64,000 nucleotides of DNA from Amycolatopsis sp. NBC_01488 (lineage in GTDB: Bacteria > Actinomycetota > Actinomycetes > Mycobacteriales > Pseudonocardiaceae): assembly GCF_036227105.1 (NCBI RefSeq), contig NZ_CP109434.1, positions 5,924,501-5,988,500 of the forward strand. Direction: 5' to 3'. Both the position numbers and the translations under genes were made by a program. Below the pieces are notes generated by a model. It was not told the origin of the DNA. It did not search any database and saw nothing but the letters and a program-made list of their open reading frames with translations. Shown here in pieces: positions 1 through 8,662 of the stretch (position 1 is its first letter; every line of letters starts with the position of its first letter).

Positions 1-735
1 GGCGTCGGCGTCGGTCACCTGGGAGATCGGCATCGAGCAGCTGATCGCGTCGGTGCCCGGGATCCGGTAGGGGATCACCGCGGCGACGCACCGGACGCCC
101 AGCGTGCCTTCCTCGATCTCGGCGGCGTACCCGCGCTCGCGGGTCGCGGCGCACTCGGCGTGCAGGGCGTCGAGCGTGGTGATCGTGTTCGGGGTCAGCG
201 CGGTCAGCGACGCCGGCATCAGCTTCTCGATCTCGTCGTGCGTCAGCTCGGCCAGCAGCGCCTTGCCCAGTGCCGTCGCGTGCGTGGGCAGCGTGCGCCC
301 GACGCGGGAGACGAGGTGCGTGGACCGCTGCGATTCGCGCGTCTCCAGATAGACGACCTCGGTGCCGTTGCGGCGCGCGAAGTGCGCGGTGAAGCCCGTC
401 TTCTCCCGGATGCGCTCCAGGGCTTCGGTGGCGAACGGGACGACGGCGTCGCGGTCCAGGTAGGCCGTGCCGCAGATCAGGGCCCGGACGCCGAGGCGGT
501 AGCGGGCGGTGTTGGCGTCCGCCTCCAGCCAGCCGGCCTCCAGCAGCGTCCGCAGCAGGCCGTGCAGGGACGAGCGCGGAAAGCCCGTGCGCGCGTGGAG
601 GTCCGAAAGGGACAGCCAGACGTCGTTCGCCGCGAAGGTCTCGATGAGGTCGACGGCCCGGCGTGCGGACTTCACTCCCGACGACTCGGCGGGAGCGCCG
701 TCGACCGCTACCGGGTTGTCCACCTTCTGCGGCAT
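1..735 (-). CDS. IclR-family transcriptional regulator, C-terminus outside window
   Basis: The reading frame runs from an ATG at 735 leftwards off the window, giving the first 245 residues. Residues ~18-75 form the IclR winged helix (GVKSARRAVDLIETF, then LSDLHARTGFPRSSLHGLLR). The rest is the effector-binding domain, with THATALGKALLAEL and the late GTLGVRCVAAVIPY motif typical of the family. A CGGAGG ribosome site precedes the start. It is divergent from the glucarate operon at 1263, so it very likely controls that operon and itself in response to a sugar acid or breakdown product. That role is inferred from position; family membership is clear from sequence. Only the last few residues are missing. 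Confidence 0.93.
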   Translation of the reverse strand, partial: MPQKVDNPVAVDGAPAESSGVKSARRAVDLIETFAANDVWLSLSDLHARTGFPRSSLHGLLRTLLEAGWLEADANTARYRLGVRALICGTAYLDRDAVVPFATEALERIREKTGFTAHFARRNGTEVVYLETRESQRSTHLVSRVGRTLPTHATALGKALLAELTHDEIEKLMPASLTALTPNTITTLDALHAECAATRERGYAAEIEEGTLGVRCVAAVIPYRIPGTDAISCSMPISQVTDADA

Positions 736-788
736 GTGCGCGCCTCCGTCCGGCCGTTGACTTGTGACTCCGGCCATATTAGCGTCCC

Positions 789-848
789 GAACGACGTTCT
801 TATGGATGAACATAGTCACCATAACAGACTCCGTTCATAGATGTGAAC
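789..848. promoter_or_regulatory. Probable IclR operator cluster between divergent genes
   Basis: Two copies of GTTC-N8-GAAC lie at 796-811 and 833-848, with 37 bp between equivalent positions. A perfect GAACGACGTTC palindrome at 789-799 overlaps the first. On the minus strand TAATAT (777-782) can serve as the -10 box of the IclR gene, so a bound regulator would cover its own promoter. The repeats are seen directly; assigning them to this IclR protein is inference from position. Confidence 0.65.
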
Positions 849-1262
849 ATGGTTGCCGAGGCCTCACCATCGTGGACGCGGAAGGAGCCGCGGTGCCCGC
901 ACTCGACCGAACGCGCACCCGCGCGGGGACGACCGTGCCCGGCCGGCGGTCGCCCGACCGCGTCGGCGCCGTGAAGGACTCCTTCGCCGCCGGCGGCCGG
1001 CTGCCGACCGGATTCTGCTCGCGCACCGTGGCGATGGTTTCGCTCGCCCGCTCCGTCGGCCTCGGGCCGGCCGCGCCCGAGCGTGGCGCGGTCACCGATG
1101 GGATCGTCGACACCGTGAACTCCGACGACGACGTCGACCGCAGGAAGGCGGGCACGACCGTGCCCGCCTGACCGACGCGTGCCGGGTCCGCTTCCGCGCG
1201 GGGCGGCCCGGACGCTGGCCACACCCGGCCGCAACCGAAAAAGGACGAGAGAGCAGAAACTG
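849..1262. other. Leader region of glucarate operon; no convincing gene
   Basis: About 410 bp separate the operators from kdgD. Open frames exist on both strands but none has a recognisable domain or ribosome site. A hairpin with 9-bp arms (GCGGGCACG/CGTGCCCGC) lies at 1148-1167, and its left part repeats an earlier sequence at 923-940. The stretch could be an mRNA leader or the remnant of a lost gene. I cannot decide between them. Confidence 0.4.
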
Positions 1263-2198
1263 ATGGTACAGAACGAGATCGAGCTGGACGGCCTGCTGGC
1301 GTTCCCCCTCACCCCGTTCACCGAGGACCTCGAGGTCAACCTCGACGCGCTCGCGGAGAACGTGGAGAGCCACATCGCGGCGGGTGCCGGTGCGCTGTTC
1401 GTGGCGTGTGGCACCGGCGAGTTCAGCTCGCTCTCGCCCGCCGAGCACGCCTCGGTGCTCACCCGGTCCCGGGAGGTGGCCGCCGGCCGCGTCCCGGTCT
1501 GGGTGGGTGCCGGCGGCGGCGCGGCGTCGGCGCGGGCCGGCGTCGCGGCGGCCCAGGCCGGGGGCGCGGACGGCGTCCTGCTGCTGCCGCCGTACCTCGT
1601 TTCCGGGCCGCAGGCGGGGCTGGTCGACTTCGTTCGCTACGCCGTCGGCGACTCGTCGGTGCCGGTGATCGTCTACCACCGCGGCACCGGCGTGTTCGGT
1701 GCGCCGGCCGCGGCTTCGCTGCTCGACATTCCCTCGATCGTGGGCCTCAAGGACGGCTACGGCGACGTCGAGGTGATGACGCGGATCGTCACCACGATCC
1801 GGTCGCTCGACACCGAGCGGGCCCGGAACTTCCTGTTCTTCAACGGCTTGCCGACCGCGGAGGTCTCCGCCAAGGCGTACGCCTCGATCGGCGTCGCCCG
1901 GTACTCCTCGGCAGTGCACTGCTTCGCGCCCGAGATCGCGCACCGCTTCCACCGCGCGCTCGGCGAGGGCGACACCCGCGTGATGGACGCCCTGCTGACC
2001 GGCTTCTACCTGCCGCTGGTGGCGCTGCGGGACGAGACGCCCGGCTTCGCCGTGTCCCTGGTCAAGGCCGCCGCCCGGCTGCGCGGCGACAAGGTCGGCC
2101 CGGTCCGCCCGCCGCTGGTCGAGCCGACGCCCGAGCAGATCCACCGGCTCGAGAAGGTCGTGGAGGACGGCTTCGTGACGCTGAAGGCGCTGGGCTGA
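1263..2198 (+). CDS. kdgD: 5-dehydro-4-deoxyglucarate dehydratase
   Basis: A 311-residue member of the DapA/N-acetylneuraminate lyase TIM-barrel superfamily. It converts 5-dehydro-4-deoxy-D-glucarate into 2,5-dioxopentanoate plus CO2 and water (EC 4.2.1.41). The start LLAFPLTPFTEDLEVN is characteristic of the subfamily. Lys163 in IVGLKDGYGD is the expected Schiff-base lysine and Tyr138 in VIVYHRGTG the expected catalytic tyrosine. The ATG at 1263 follows a purine-rich AAGGACGAGAGAG stretch. The stop overlaps the gudD start by one base (TGATG), so the two are translationally coupled. It supplies the second step of the glucarate pathway. Confidence 0.93.
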   Translation: MVQNEIELDGLLAFPLTPFTEDLEVNLDALAENVESHIAAGAGALFVACGTGEFSSLSPAEHASVLTRSREVAAGRVPVWVGAGGGAASARAGVAAAQAGGADGVLLLPPYLVSGPQAGLVDFVRYAVGDSSVPVIVYHRGTGVFGAPAAASLLDIPSIVGLKDGYGDVEVMTRIVTTIRSLDTERARNFLFFNGLPTAEVSAKAYASIGVARYSSAVHCFAPEIAHRFHRALGEGDTRVMDALLTGFYLPLVALRDETPGFAVSLVKAAARLRGDKVGPVRPPLVEPTPEQIHRLEKVVEDGFVTLKALG

Positions 2199-3454
2199 TG
2201 AAGATCCTCGATGTGGTGCTGACGCCGGTCGCGTTCGCCGACCCGCCGCTGCTCAACGTCATGGGCGTGCACGAGCCGTTCGCGCTGCGCAGCGTCGTGC
2301 AGGTGAAGTGCGAGGACGGCCTCGTCGGGCTCGGTGAGTCCTACGGCGACGACGCGTTCCTCGGCGAGGTCCGCAAGGTGCTGCCGCTGCTGCGCGGCCA
2401 CGACGTGTTCGACCTGCCCGGCCTGCAGCGGCTGGTCGCCCGGGCGCTGTCGGGCACGGTGCTGACCGACGCGCACGGGCTGATCGGCGGGTTCTCCATC
2501 CGCAAGACCGTCGCGAGCGTCTACTCGCTGTTCGAGGTCGCGTGCCTGGACGTGCAGGGGCAGTACCTCGGCCGCCCGGTCACCGACCTGCTCGGCGGCA
2601 AGGCGCGCGACGCCGTCGAGTTCTCGGCGTACCTGTTCTACAAGTACGGCAAGCACGTCGACGGCCGGGAAGACTCCTGGGGCGAGATCACCACGCCGGA
2701 AACCCTGGTGGGCTCGGCGAAGCGGATGATCGACGAGTACGGCTTCCGCTCGATCAAGCTGAAGGGCGGGGTCTTCGAGCCCGGCCAGGAGGTCGACGGG
2801 ATCCGCGCGCTGGCCGACGCGTTCCCCGGGCACCCGCTGCGGATCGACCCGAACGGCGCGTGGACGCCTCAGACCGGCATCCGGGTGGCGGCCGAACTGG
2901 ACGGCGTCCTGGAGTACCTCGAAGACCCGACGCCGGGCATCGAGGGCATGGCCCGGGTCGCCGAACAGGCGTCGATGCCCTTGGCCACCAACATGTGCGT
3001 GGTGAACTTCGGCGACATCGACCCGGGCTTCCGGGCGCGCGCGATCGGTGTGCTGCTGTCCGATCACCACTTCTGGGGCGGCCTGCGCGCGACGCAGTCG
3101 CTCTCGACGACGTGCGAGAGCTTCGGCGTCGGCCTGTCGATGCACTCCAACAGCCACCTCGGCATCAGCCTGGCCGCGATGGTGCAGGTCGCCGCGGCGA
3201 CGCCGCACCTGACCTACGCCTGCGACACGCACTGGCCGTGGAAAGTGGAGGACGTCATCGAGCCGGGCGTGCTGGCGTTCCGCGACGGCGCCGTGCCCGT
3301 GCCGACGACCCCGGGTCTCGGCGTCAAGCTGGACGAGGACGCGCTGGCGCGCCTGCACGAAAACTACGTCCGATGTGGACTGACCAAGCGGGACGACGTG
3401 ACCTACATGCGCAGGTACGTCGAGGGTTTCGAGCCGAACACGACGAGGTGGTGA
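2198..3454 (+). CDS. gudD: D-glucarate dehydratase (enolase superfamily)
   Basis: A 418-residue enolase-superfamily enzyme that dehydrates D-glucarate to 5-dehydro-4-deoxyglucarate, the substrate of the upstream kdgD product. Visible catalytic elements are the KxK pair at Lys187/Lys189 (SIKLKGG), the metal ligand Asp217 in RIDPNGAWT, the ATNMCVVNFGD segment, and MHSNSHLG with His316, a glucarate dehydratase signature. Its length fits the family. Translation starts at the ATG overlapping the kdgD stop. Glucarate specificity rests on the MHSNSHLG motif and the operon partners; idarate or galactarate use cannot be excluded. Confidence 0.94.
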   Translation: MKILDVVLTPVAFADPPLLNVMGVHEPFALRSVVQVKCEDGLVGLGESYGDDAFLGEVRKVLPLLRGHDVFDLPGLQRLVARALSGTVLTDAHGLIGGFSIRKTVASVYSLFEVACLDVQGQYLGRPVTDLLGGKARDAVEFSAYLFYKYGKHVDGREDSWGEITTPETLVGSAKRMIDEYGFRSIKLKGGVFEPGQEVDGIRALADAFPGHPLRIDPNGAWTPQTGIRVAAELDGVLEYLEDPTPGIEGMARVAEQASMPLATNMCVVNFGDIDPGFRARAIGVLLSDHHFWGGLRATQSLSTTCESFGVGLSMHSNSHLGISLAAMVQVAAATPHLTYACDTHWPWKVEDVIEPGVLAFRDGAVPVPTTPGLGVKLDEDALARLHENYVRCGLTKRDDVTYMRRYVEGFEPNTTRW

Positions 3455-3458
3455 CCCG

Positions 3459-4592
3459 GTGAAGGTGACGGGATACGCCTACCCGTGGGACGTCCTGGAG
3501 GCCGGGTTCGCCTCGCGCGCCCGGGATCTGGGGGTCGACGAGGTGGCCGTGGCGCTGTCGTACCACAGCGCCCGCGCGGCGACGCCGTGGTCGGCTTCGC
3601 GCACGGCCGTCGTGGCTCGGCACGCGGCGTTCTACCGGCCGGTGCGGCCGGACGCGTGGGGCGCGCTTCGACCGTCCACTCCGGACTGGATTTCTGGGGA
3701 GGACTCCGGCGGCGACGCCGTCCGGCTGCTCAACGAGGCCGGGATACCGGCCGCCGCCTGGATCGTGCTGACCCACAACTCGCAGCTCGGTTACGAGCAC
3801 CCGGACGTCGTGGTGCGCAACTGCTTCGGCGAGAGCTATCCGTGGGCGCTGTGCCCCTCGCAGCCCGCCGTGCGCGAGTACGCGGCGAAGCTGACCGCGG
3901 AGTCCGTCGCGGGCCTCGAGCTGTCGTCGGTGATCCTCGAGGCCTGCGGTCCGCTCGGCGCGGTGCACCAGCACCAGCACGAGAAGACCGACGGCGTGTG
4001 GGCGCCCGCGGTGGCCCGGCTGCTGTCGATCTGCTGCTGCGACGCCTGCGCTTCTTCGTGGGACGTCGATGCGGACACCGTCCGGGCCCAGCTCGTCGAG
4101 GAGGTCCGGCGGCTGCTCGCGACCGGCGACCTCGGCGTGACGGCCGATGGGTTGCCGCCATCGTTGACTCACAAGCTTCTGTCCACCAGGCAGAAGGCGA
4201 CCGACGAACTGCGGGCCGCCGTGCTCGCCCAGCTGCCGCCGGGCGTCCGGATCGTGCTGCACGGCGCGCTCGACCCCTGGGTCACCGGCGCGCTGCCCGG
4301 GCTGACGCCGTCCGCGCCGGACGACGTCGACGCGGTCGTCCTGTTCGGCTGGGCCCCGGCCACGGGGGCCGAGGCCGTCTCGGCGGCCCGGGAAGCCCTG
4401 CCCGAGCGCGTGGCGATCGGCAGCTACATCACCGCGGTCGCCGCCGCGCCGGTGCCGGACATCGCCGCGTACGCCGGCGAGCTGGCCAAGGCGGGGGCCG
4501 CGGAGCTGCACCTGTACCACCTCGGCTTGGCCGGCCCGGGTCGCTGGAGCGACCTGGCCGCGGCCACCGCCGCCGCCCACGAGAGTGATTGA
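3459..4592 (+). CDS. Uncharacterised protein of glucarate operon, possible TIM barrel
   Basis: A 377-residue protein of unknown function, starting at a GTG four bases after the gudD stop and followed 15 bases later by the dehydrogenase, so it belongs to the operon. It begins with GYAYPWDVLEAGFASRARDLG and contains NCFGESYPWALCPSQPAVREY, then a cysteine cluster ICCCDACAS around residues 191-199. A CxxC cluster after a CPSQP segment resembles uncharacterised glycoside-hydrolase-like TIM-barrel proteins, but I cannot assign it to a named family. There is no signal peptide, so it is probably cytosolic. A role in uronate or sugar-acid handling is inferred only from its neighbours. Confidence 0.8.
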   Translation: MKVTGYAYPWDVLEAGFASRARDLGVDEVAVALSYHSARAATPWSASRTAVVARHAAFYRPVRPDAWGALRPSTPDWISGEDSGGDAVRLLNEAGIPAAAWIVLTHNSQLGYEHPDVVVRNCFGESYPWALCPSQPAVREYAAKLTAESVAGLELSSVILEACGPLGAVHQHQHEKTDGVWAPAVARLLSICCCDACASSWDVDADTVRAQLVEEVRRLLATGDLGVTADGLPPSLTHKLLSTRQKATDELRAAVLAQLPPGVRIVLHGALDPWVTGALPGLTPSAPDDVDAVVLFGWAPATGAEAVSAAREALPERVAIGSYITAVAAAPVPDIAAYAGELAKAGAAELHLYHLGLAGPGRWSDLAAATAAAHESD

Positions 4593-4607
4593 GGAGTTGT
4601 TCCACCC

Positions 4608-6062
4608 ATGAGCCAGGCCACTGACGCCGCCACGCTCGAGAAGATCCTGGCGGGGGCCGCTGCGGCCGCCCGTCCTGCCGCCGCGGCCACCCCCGCCGAG
4701 CGCGCCCGCTGGCTCGTCGCGGCCGCCGACGCCCTCGACGCCGCCGCGGACGACCTCGTCCCGCTCGCGCACGCCGAGACGCACCTGCCGGCCACCCCGC
4801 GGCTGGCCGGTGAGCTGAAGCGCACGACGTTCCAGCTGCGCCTGTTCGGCGAGGTGCTCACCGACGGCGAGTACCTCGGCGCCACCGTCGACCACGCCGA
4901 CCCGGACTGGCCGATGGGCCCGCGGCCGGACATCCGCCGCGTCAAGACCGCGATCGGGCCGGTGCTGGTGTTCGCGGCCAGCAACTTCCCGTTCGCGTTC
5001 AGCGTCGCGGGCGGCGACACCGCGTCCGCGCTCGCCGCGGGCTGCCCGGTGGTCCTCAAGGCCCACCCCGGGCACCCCGAGCTGTCCGCGCTGACCGGCC
5101 GGATCGTGCGGGAGGCCCTGATCGGCGCGGGCGCGCCCGACGGCATCTTCGACGTCGTCTTCGGGCAGGACGAAGGCGTCACCGCGTTGAAGGACCCGCG
5201 GATCGCGGCGGCGTCGTTCACCGGCTCCATCCCCGGTGGCCGGGCGCTGTTCGACATCGCGAACGCGCGGCCGCGGCCGATCCCGTTCTACGGCGAGCTC
5301 GGCAGCGTCAACCCCGTCGTCGTCACCGAGGCCGCCATCGCCGCGCGCGGGGAAGCCGTCGCGAAGGGCTACGCCGGGTCGTTCACCCTCGGTGCCGGCC
5401 AGTTCTGCACCAAGCCGGGCCTGCTGTTCCTGCCCGAGGACCACAACCTGACCGAGACGCTGAAGGACGCGCTGGACGGCGCCGCGGCCCAGCCGATGCT
5501 CAACGACCGCATCGCCGCCGGCTACGCCGACAAGCTGGCGCAGCTGCGGGAGGTGCCGGGCGTCGACGTCGTGTCGGAGGCGGCGTCCGACTCGCCGGCG
5601 TTCACGCCGACGCTGCTCGCCACCAGCGGCAAGCAGTTCCTCGAAGGCGGCGACGCGGTGCACGAAGAGTGCTTCGGGCCGGCGTCGCTGATCGTCACCT
5701 ACGCCGACCAGGCGGAGCTGCTGCGCCTGCTCGACGTCATCGAACCGGGGCTCACCGCCACGATCCACGGCGAGGAGTCCGATGCGGACTGGCTCCGGCC
5801 GGTGCTGCCGGCACTGGCCCGCATCGCCGGCCGGCTGCTGTGGAACGACTGGCCCACCGGCGTCACGGTGAGCTGGGCCCAGCAGCACGGCGGCCCCTAC
5901 CCGGCCACGACGGCCCCGACCACGACGTCCGTCGGCACCGCGGCGATCGAGCGGTTCCTCCGCCCGATCGCGTGGCAGGGCTTCCCGGACGCCCTGCTGC
6001 CCGAACCCCTGCAGGAGGCCAACCCCTGGCAGCTGCCCCGCCGCACCGACGGCTCCCGCTGA
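4608..6062 (+). CDS. 2-oxoglutarate semialdehyde (2,5-dioxopentanoate) dehydrogenase
   Basis: A 484-residue NAD(P)-dependent aldehyde dehydrogenase of the alpha-ketoglutaric semialdehyde type. It would oxidise 2,5-dioxopentanoate from kdgD to 2-oxoglutarate, linking glucarate to the TCA cycle (EC 1.2.1.26). Key residues are the catalytic Cys267 in GAGQFCTKPG, the general base Glu230 in FYGELGSVNP, and the FAASNFPFAFSVAGGDTASA cofactor region. The SxNP-type GSVNPVVVTEAA segment marks this subfamily. The ATG follows a GAGG site. It is the last gene of the operon and is followed by a hairpin at 6096-6126. Confidence 0.92.
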   Translation: MSQATDAATLEKILAGAAAAARPAAAATPAERARWLVAAADALDAAADDLVPLAHAETHLPATPRLAGELKRTTFQLRLFGEVLTDGEYLGATVDHADPDWPMGPRPDIRRVKTAIGPVLVFAASNFPFAFSVAGGDTASALAAGCPVVLKAHPGHPELSALTGRIVREALIGAGAPDGIFDVVFGQDEGVTALKDPRIAAASFTGSIPGGRALFDIANARPRPIPFYGELGSVNPVVVTEAAIAARGEAVAKGYAGSFTLGAGQFCTKPGLLFLPEDHNLTETLKDALDGAAAQPMLNDRIAAGYADKLAQLREVPGVDVVSEAASDSPAFTPTLLATSGKQFLEGGDAVHEECFGPASLIVTYADQAELLRLLDVIEPGLTATIHGEESDADWLRPVLPALARIAGRLLWNDWPTGVTVSWAQQHGGPYPATTAPTTTSVGTAAIERFLRPIAWQGFPDALLPEPLQEANPWQLPRRTDGSR

Positions 6063-6095
6063 CCCCGCGGGGGCGCCCCCCGTTTTCCACGCTAC

Positions 6096-6126
6096 CGCCC
6101 GGCACCGACAGTTTCGGTACCGGGCG
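6096..6126 (+). terminator. Terminator hairpin after glucarate operon
   Basis: The 12-bp arms CGCCCGGCACCG and CGGTACCGGGCG pair with a single mismatch around a 7-base loop, 34 bp after the dehydrogenase stop. There is no T-tract, as is usual in high-GC actinobacteria. Confidence 0.6.
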
Positions 6127-6215
6127 AGCCGAGACCCTGCTTCCGCCGCCGCACAACTGAATCCCGTTCCCCCATCCCGCAAGCCAAGGATGTCTTGATC
6201 CTGGGAGGCATTGTC

Positions 6216-8591
6216 ATGCCCGTGAACCGGAGAAACGCCCTGCGCGGCGGCGCCATGGCGGCCGCTTCCACCGTGTTCCTCACCCGTCCCGCGTTCGCTT
6301 CGGCCGCCACTCCGGCGGCCGCGGCGGCGCCCGCGTCGAGCGCGGTACCCGCCGCGACCGCGCCGATCGTCGCCGCCTACCGGCAGCTGCAGACCGGCAT
6401 CAACCGGCCGTCGCCGGAACGCACCGAAGCGCTCGCCAACCTCGGCCGCGTCGCCAAGGCCTACAACGCGAGCATGTCCGTCGCCGGCGGCGGCGCTCCA
6501 CTGTGGACGGACCTGCCGCTCGGCCCGGGCAGCGACTACACGACGTCGATGTACGCCCGGCTGCGCGCGATCGCCGTCGACTGGGGCACGCCGGGCGGCG
6601 CGCTGTCGGGCGACCCGGTGGTGCTCGACCGGATCAAGGCGGCGCTCGAGCTGATCTACGCGAGCCAGTACAACCCGCAGGTCGGCGAGATCGGCAACTG
6701 GTACACCTACGAGATCGGCGTCCCGTACTACGTGCTGCACACGCTTTCGGTGGTCGCCGACCAGCTGACCGCCGATCAGCTGGCCCGGTACGTCAGCCCG
6801 ATCAAGCGGTTCGTCGGCAACCCGAACGTCCGCGCGAACAACACATCGGTCGTCGAGACCGGCGCCAACCGGGCCGACAAGGCCCTGATCTCGATCGTCG
6901 CCGGGGCGCTGATCGGCGACACGGCGTGGATCAAGACGGGCATCGACGCGCTCACCGACGTCGCGGGCGGGGGCGCGGCGAGCGTCGTCGCCAAGCTGGA
7001 CCGCGCGGCCGGCGACGGCTTCCACGTCGACGGCTCGTTCATCCAGCACGACACCATCCCGTACCCCGGCCACTACGGCATCGTCCTGCTCACCGCGCTC
7101 GCCGGCGCCATCCACGTCACGCAGGGCACCGAGTACGCCCTGCCGCAGGCATTGAAGGACAAGATCTACGCGCTGGTCGCGGACAGCTACGCGCCCTTCG
7201 TCTACGCGGGCGCGCTGATGGAGCCGGTCCGCGGCCGGATGCTCTCCCGGCAGGGCGAGACCGGGCACGACATCGGTCACCAGCTGACCGTCGCGACGCT
7301 GGTCCTGGCCCGCACGGCGTCGGGCAAGACGAAGACCGATCTGAACGCCCTCGCCGCGAAGTGGATCAAGGAAGGCACGTACGCGCCGTTCCTGAAGATC
7401 CCCGACCCCGAGCGGTTCGCGCCCGGCCCGGACCTGGTGGCGACGCCGGGCATCGAGTTCGCGCAGGACATGCTGGCCTCGGGTGCGCGCCCGGCGCGGG
7501 TCGTCGCCACGCACCGCGACTTCGGCCAGCAGGACCGGATGGTGCACGTCACCGACGACTGGTCGGCGTCGCTGGGCGTCAGCTCGACGCGGATCTCGCG
7601 CTACGAGTCCATCAACGGCCAGAACCTCAAGGGCTATTACGTCGGCGACGGCGTGCTCTACACCTTCCTGCCGAACGCCAAGGGTCACTACACCGACGCG
7701 TACTGGCCGACGGTCGACCCGCTGCTGCTGCCGGGCACGACCGAGAACGACGGCCCGGTCGACCCGAAGTTCGGCGGCGTGCCGGTCGGCCCGAACGCGC
7801 ACACCGGCGGCGTCCGCTGGGACGACAAGCACGGCGCCTTCGCGATGGACTTCAAGTCCTGGGACGGGTCGCTCGTGGCGAAGAAGTCGTGGTTCTTCAC
7901 GCCGTCGGGGATCGTGTGCCTCGGCGCGGGCATCACGTCCGGCTCGGAGTACGCGGTACGCACGACGATCGAGAACCGCAACCTCGGCGAAGGCGGCCGT
8001 GGCGCACTGCTCGCGGACGGCCGGCTCGTCGGAACGGACCTCGGGAAGGCTTCCGCGCTGCGGCGGCCGCGCTGGGTGCACCTGGAGAACGTCGGCGGGT
8101 ACGTGCTCCTCGACGACGCGTCGGTGACGGCGCTGCGCGAGGACCGGACCGGCGCGTGGCGCGACATCGACACCGGCGCCAACACCAAGGGCACCACGAC
8201 GCCGAACACGCGCCGGTACCAGAAGCTGGTGCTGGAGCACGGGGTCAAGCCGACGGACGCGAAGTACGCCTACGCGGTGCTGCCCGGGGCGTCGGTCCTC
8301 GGGACGCTCGGCGCGTCCTGGGCGTGGCAGGTGCGGGCCAACACCGCGACGGTCCAGGCGGTCCAGGTCGGCGAGACGCTGCTGGCGAACTTCTTCGCGG
8401 CCGGGTCGGTCGACGGCGTGAGCGTGTCCGGGCCCGCGTCAGTCGCGATCGGGCGGTGCGGCTGGGGCCGGCAGCTCGCCGTGTCGGATCCGACGCAGAC
8501 GCAGGACAGCGTCACGGTGACCGTGCACGGCAAGTCCGTGACGGTGCCGCTCAAGGGCTCCTTCGGCGCGACGAAGGTCGTGCCTTTGTGA
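6216..8591 (+). CDS. Exported polysaccharide lyase family 8 (hyaluronate/chondroitin/xanthan lyase type)
   Basis: A 791-residue secreted lyase that cleaves acidic polysaccharides by beta-elimination. The N-terminus NRRNALRGG plus a hydrophobic stretch ending ...RPAFASA suggests a twin-arginine signal. The PL8 catalytic set is visible: the NWYTYEIGVPYYVLHTL aromatic patch, Asn218 in TGANRADK, His278 and Tyr287 in HDTIPYPGHYG (nine residues apart, as in characterised PL8 lyases), and GRMLSRQGE. The C-terminal half is beta-rich. The ATG at 6216 has GGGAGG seven bases upstream. The exact substrate (hyaluronan, chondroitin or xanthan) cannot be read from the sequence. Position after the glucarate operon suggests a sugar-acid theme, but it has its own leader. 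Confidence 0.92.
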   Translation: MPVNRRNALRGGAMAAASTVFLTRPAFASAATPAAAAAPASSAVPAATAPIVAAYRQLQTGINRPSPERTEALANLGRVAKAYNASMSVAGGGAPLWTDLPLGPGSDYTTSMYARLRAIAVDWGTPGGALSGDPVVLDRIKAALELIYASQYNPQVGEIGNWYTYEIGVPYYVLHTLSVVADQLTADQLARYVSPIKRFVGNPNVRANNTSVVETGANRADKALISIVAGALIGDTAWIKTGIDALTDVAGGGAASVVAKLDRAAGDGFHVDGSFIQHDTIPYPGHYGIVLLTALAGAIHVTQGTEYALPQALKDKIYALVADSYAPFVYAGALMEPVRGRMLSRQGETGHDIGHQLTVATLVLARTASGKTKTDLNALAAKWIKEGTYAPFLKIPDPERFAPGPDLVATPGIEFAQDMLASGARPARVVATHRDFGQQDRMVHVTDDWSASLGVSSTRISRYESINGQNLKGYYVGDGVLYTFLPNAKGHYTDAYWPTVDPLLLPGTTENDGPVDPKFGGVPVGPNAHTGGVRWDDKHGAFAMDFKSWDGSLVAKKSWFFTPSGIVCLGAGITSGSEYAVRTTIENRNLGEGGRGALLADGRLVGTDLGKASALRRPRWVHLENVGGYVLLDDASVTALREDRTGAWRDIDTGANTKGTTTPNTRRYQKLVLEHGVKPTDAKYAYAVLPGASVLGTLGASWAWQVRANTATVQAVQVGETLLANFFAAGSVDGVSVSGPASVAIGRCGWGRQLAVSDPTQTQDSVTVTVHGKSVTVPLKGSFGATKVVPL

Positions 8592-8599
8592 GTGGTCCT

Positions 8600-8635
8600 C
8601 CCCGCCGGGCCGGTGCCCCGACCCGGTCCGGCGGG
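8600..8635 (+). terminator. Terminator hairpin after lyase gene
   Basis: CCCCGCCGGGCCGGT at 8600 pairs with the downstream CCGGTCCGGCGGGG with one mismatch. It lies just after the lyase stop and before the leaderless-type promoter of the monooxygenase. Confidence 0.55.
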
Positions 8636-8649
8636 GTCCCCACCTCGGT

Positions 8650-8655
8650 TAGGCT
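8650..8655 (+). promoter_or_regulatory. -10 box TAGGCT of a probable leaderless promoter
   Basis: TAGGCT lies 7 nt before the ATG at 8663 and there is no ribosome site between them. This spacing would place transcription start at or next to the start codon. Other genes in the window show the same arrangement. Confidence 0.55.
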
Positions 8656-8662
8656 GGCGTTC

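Noticed and set aside
849..1171. A short coding gene before kdgD
   Set aside because: Several overlapping frames exist but none has a ribosome site, domain or clear start; evidence is insufficient.
3324..8240. A continuous minus-strand open frame of over 1600 codons
   Set aside because: It lies antisense to five well-supported plus-strand genes, has no domains and an Arg/Val/Asp-biased composition. It is a shadow frame caused by high GC at third codon positions.
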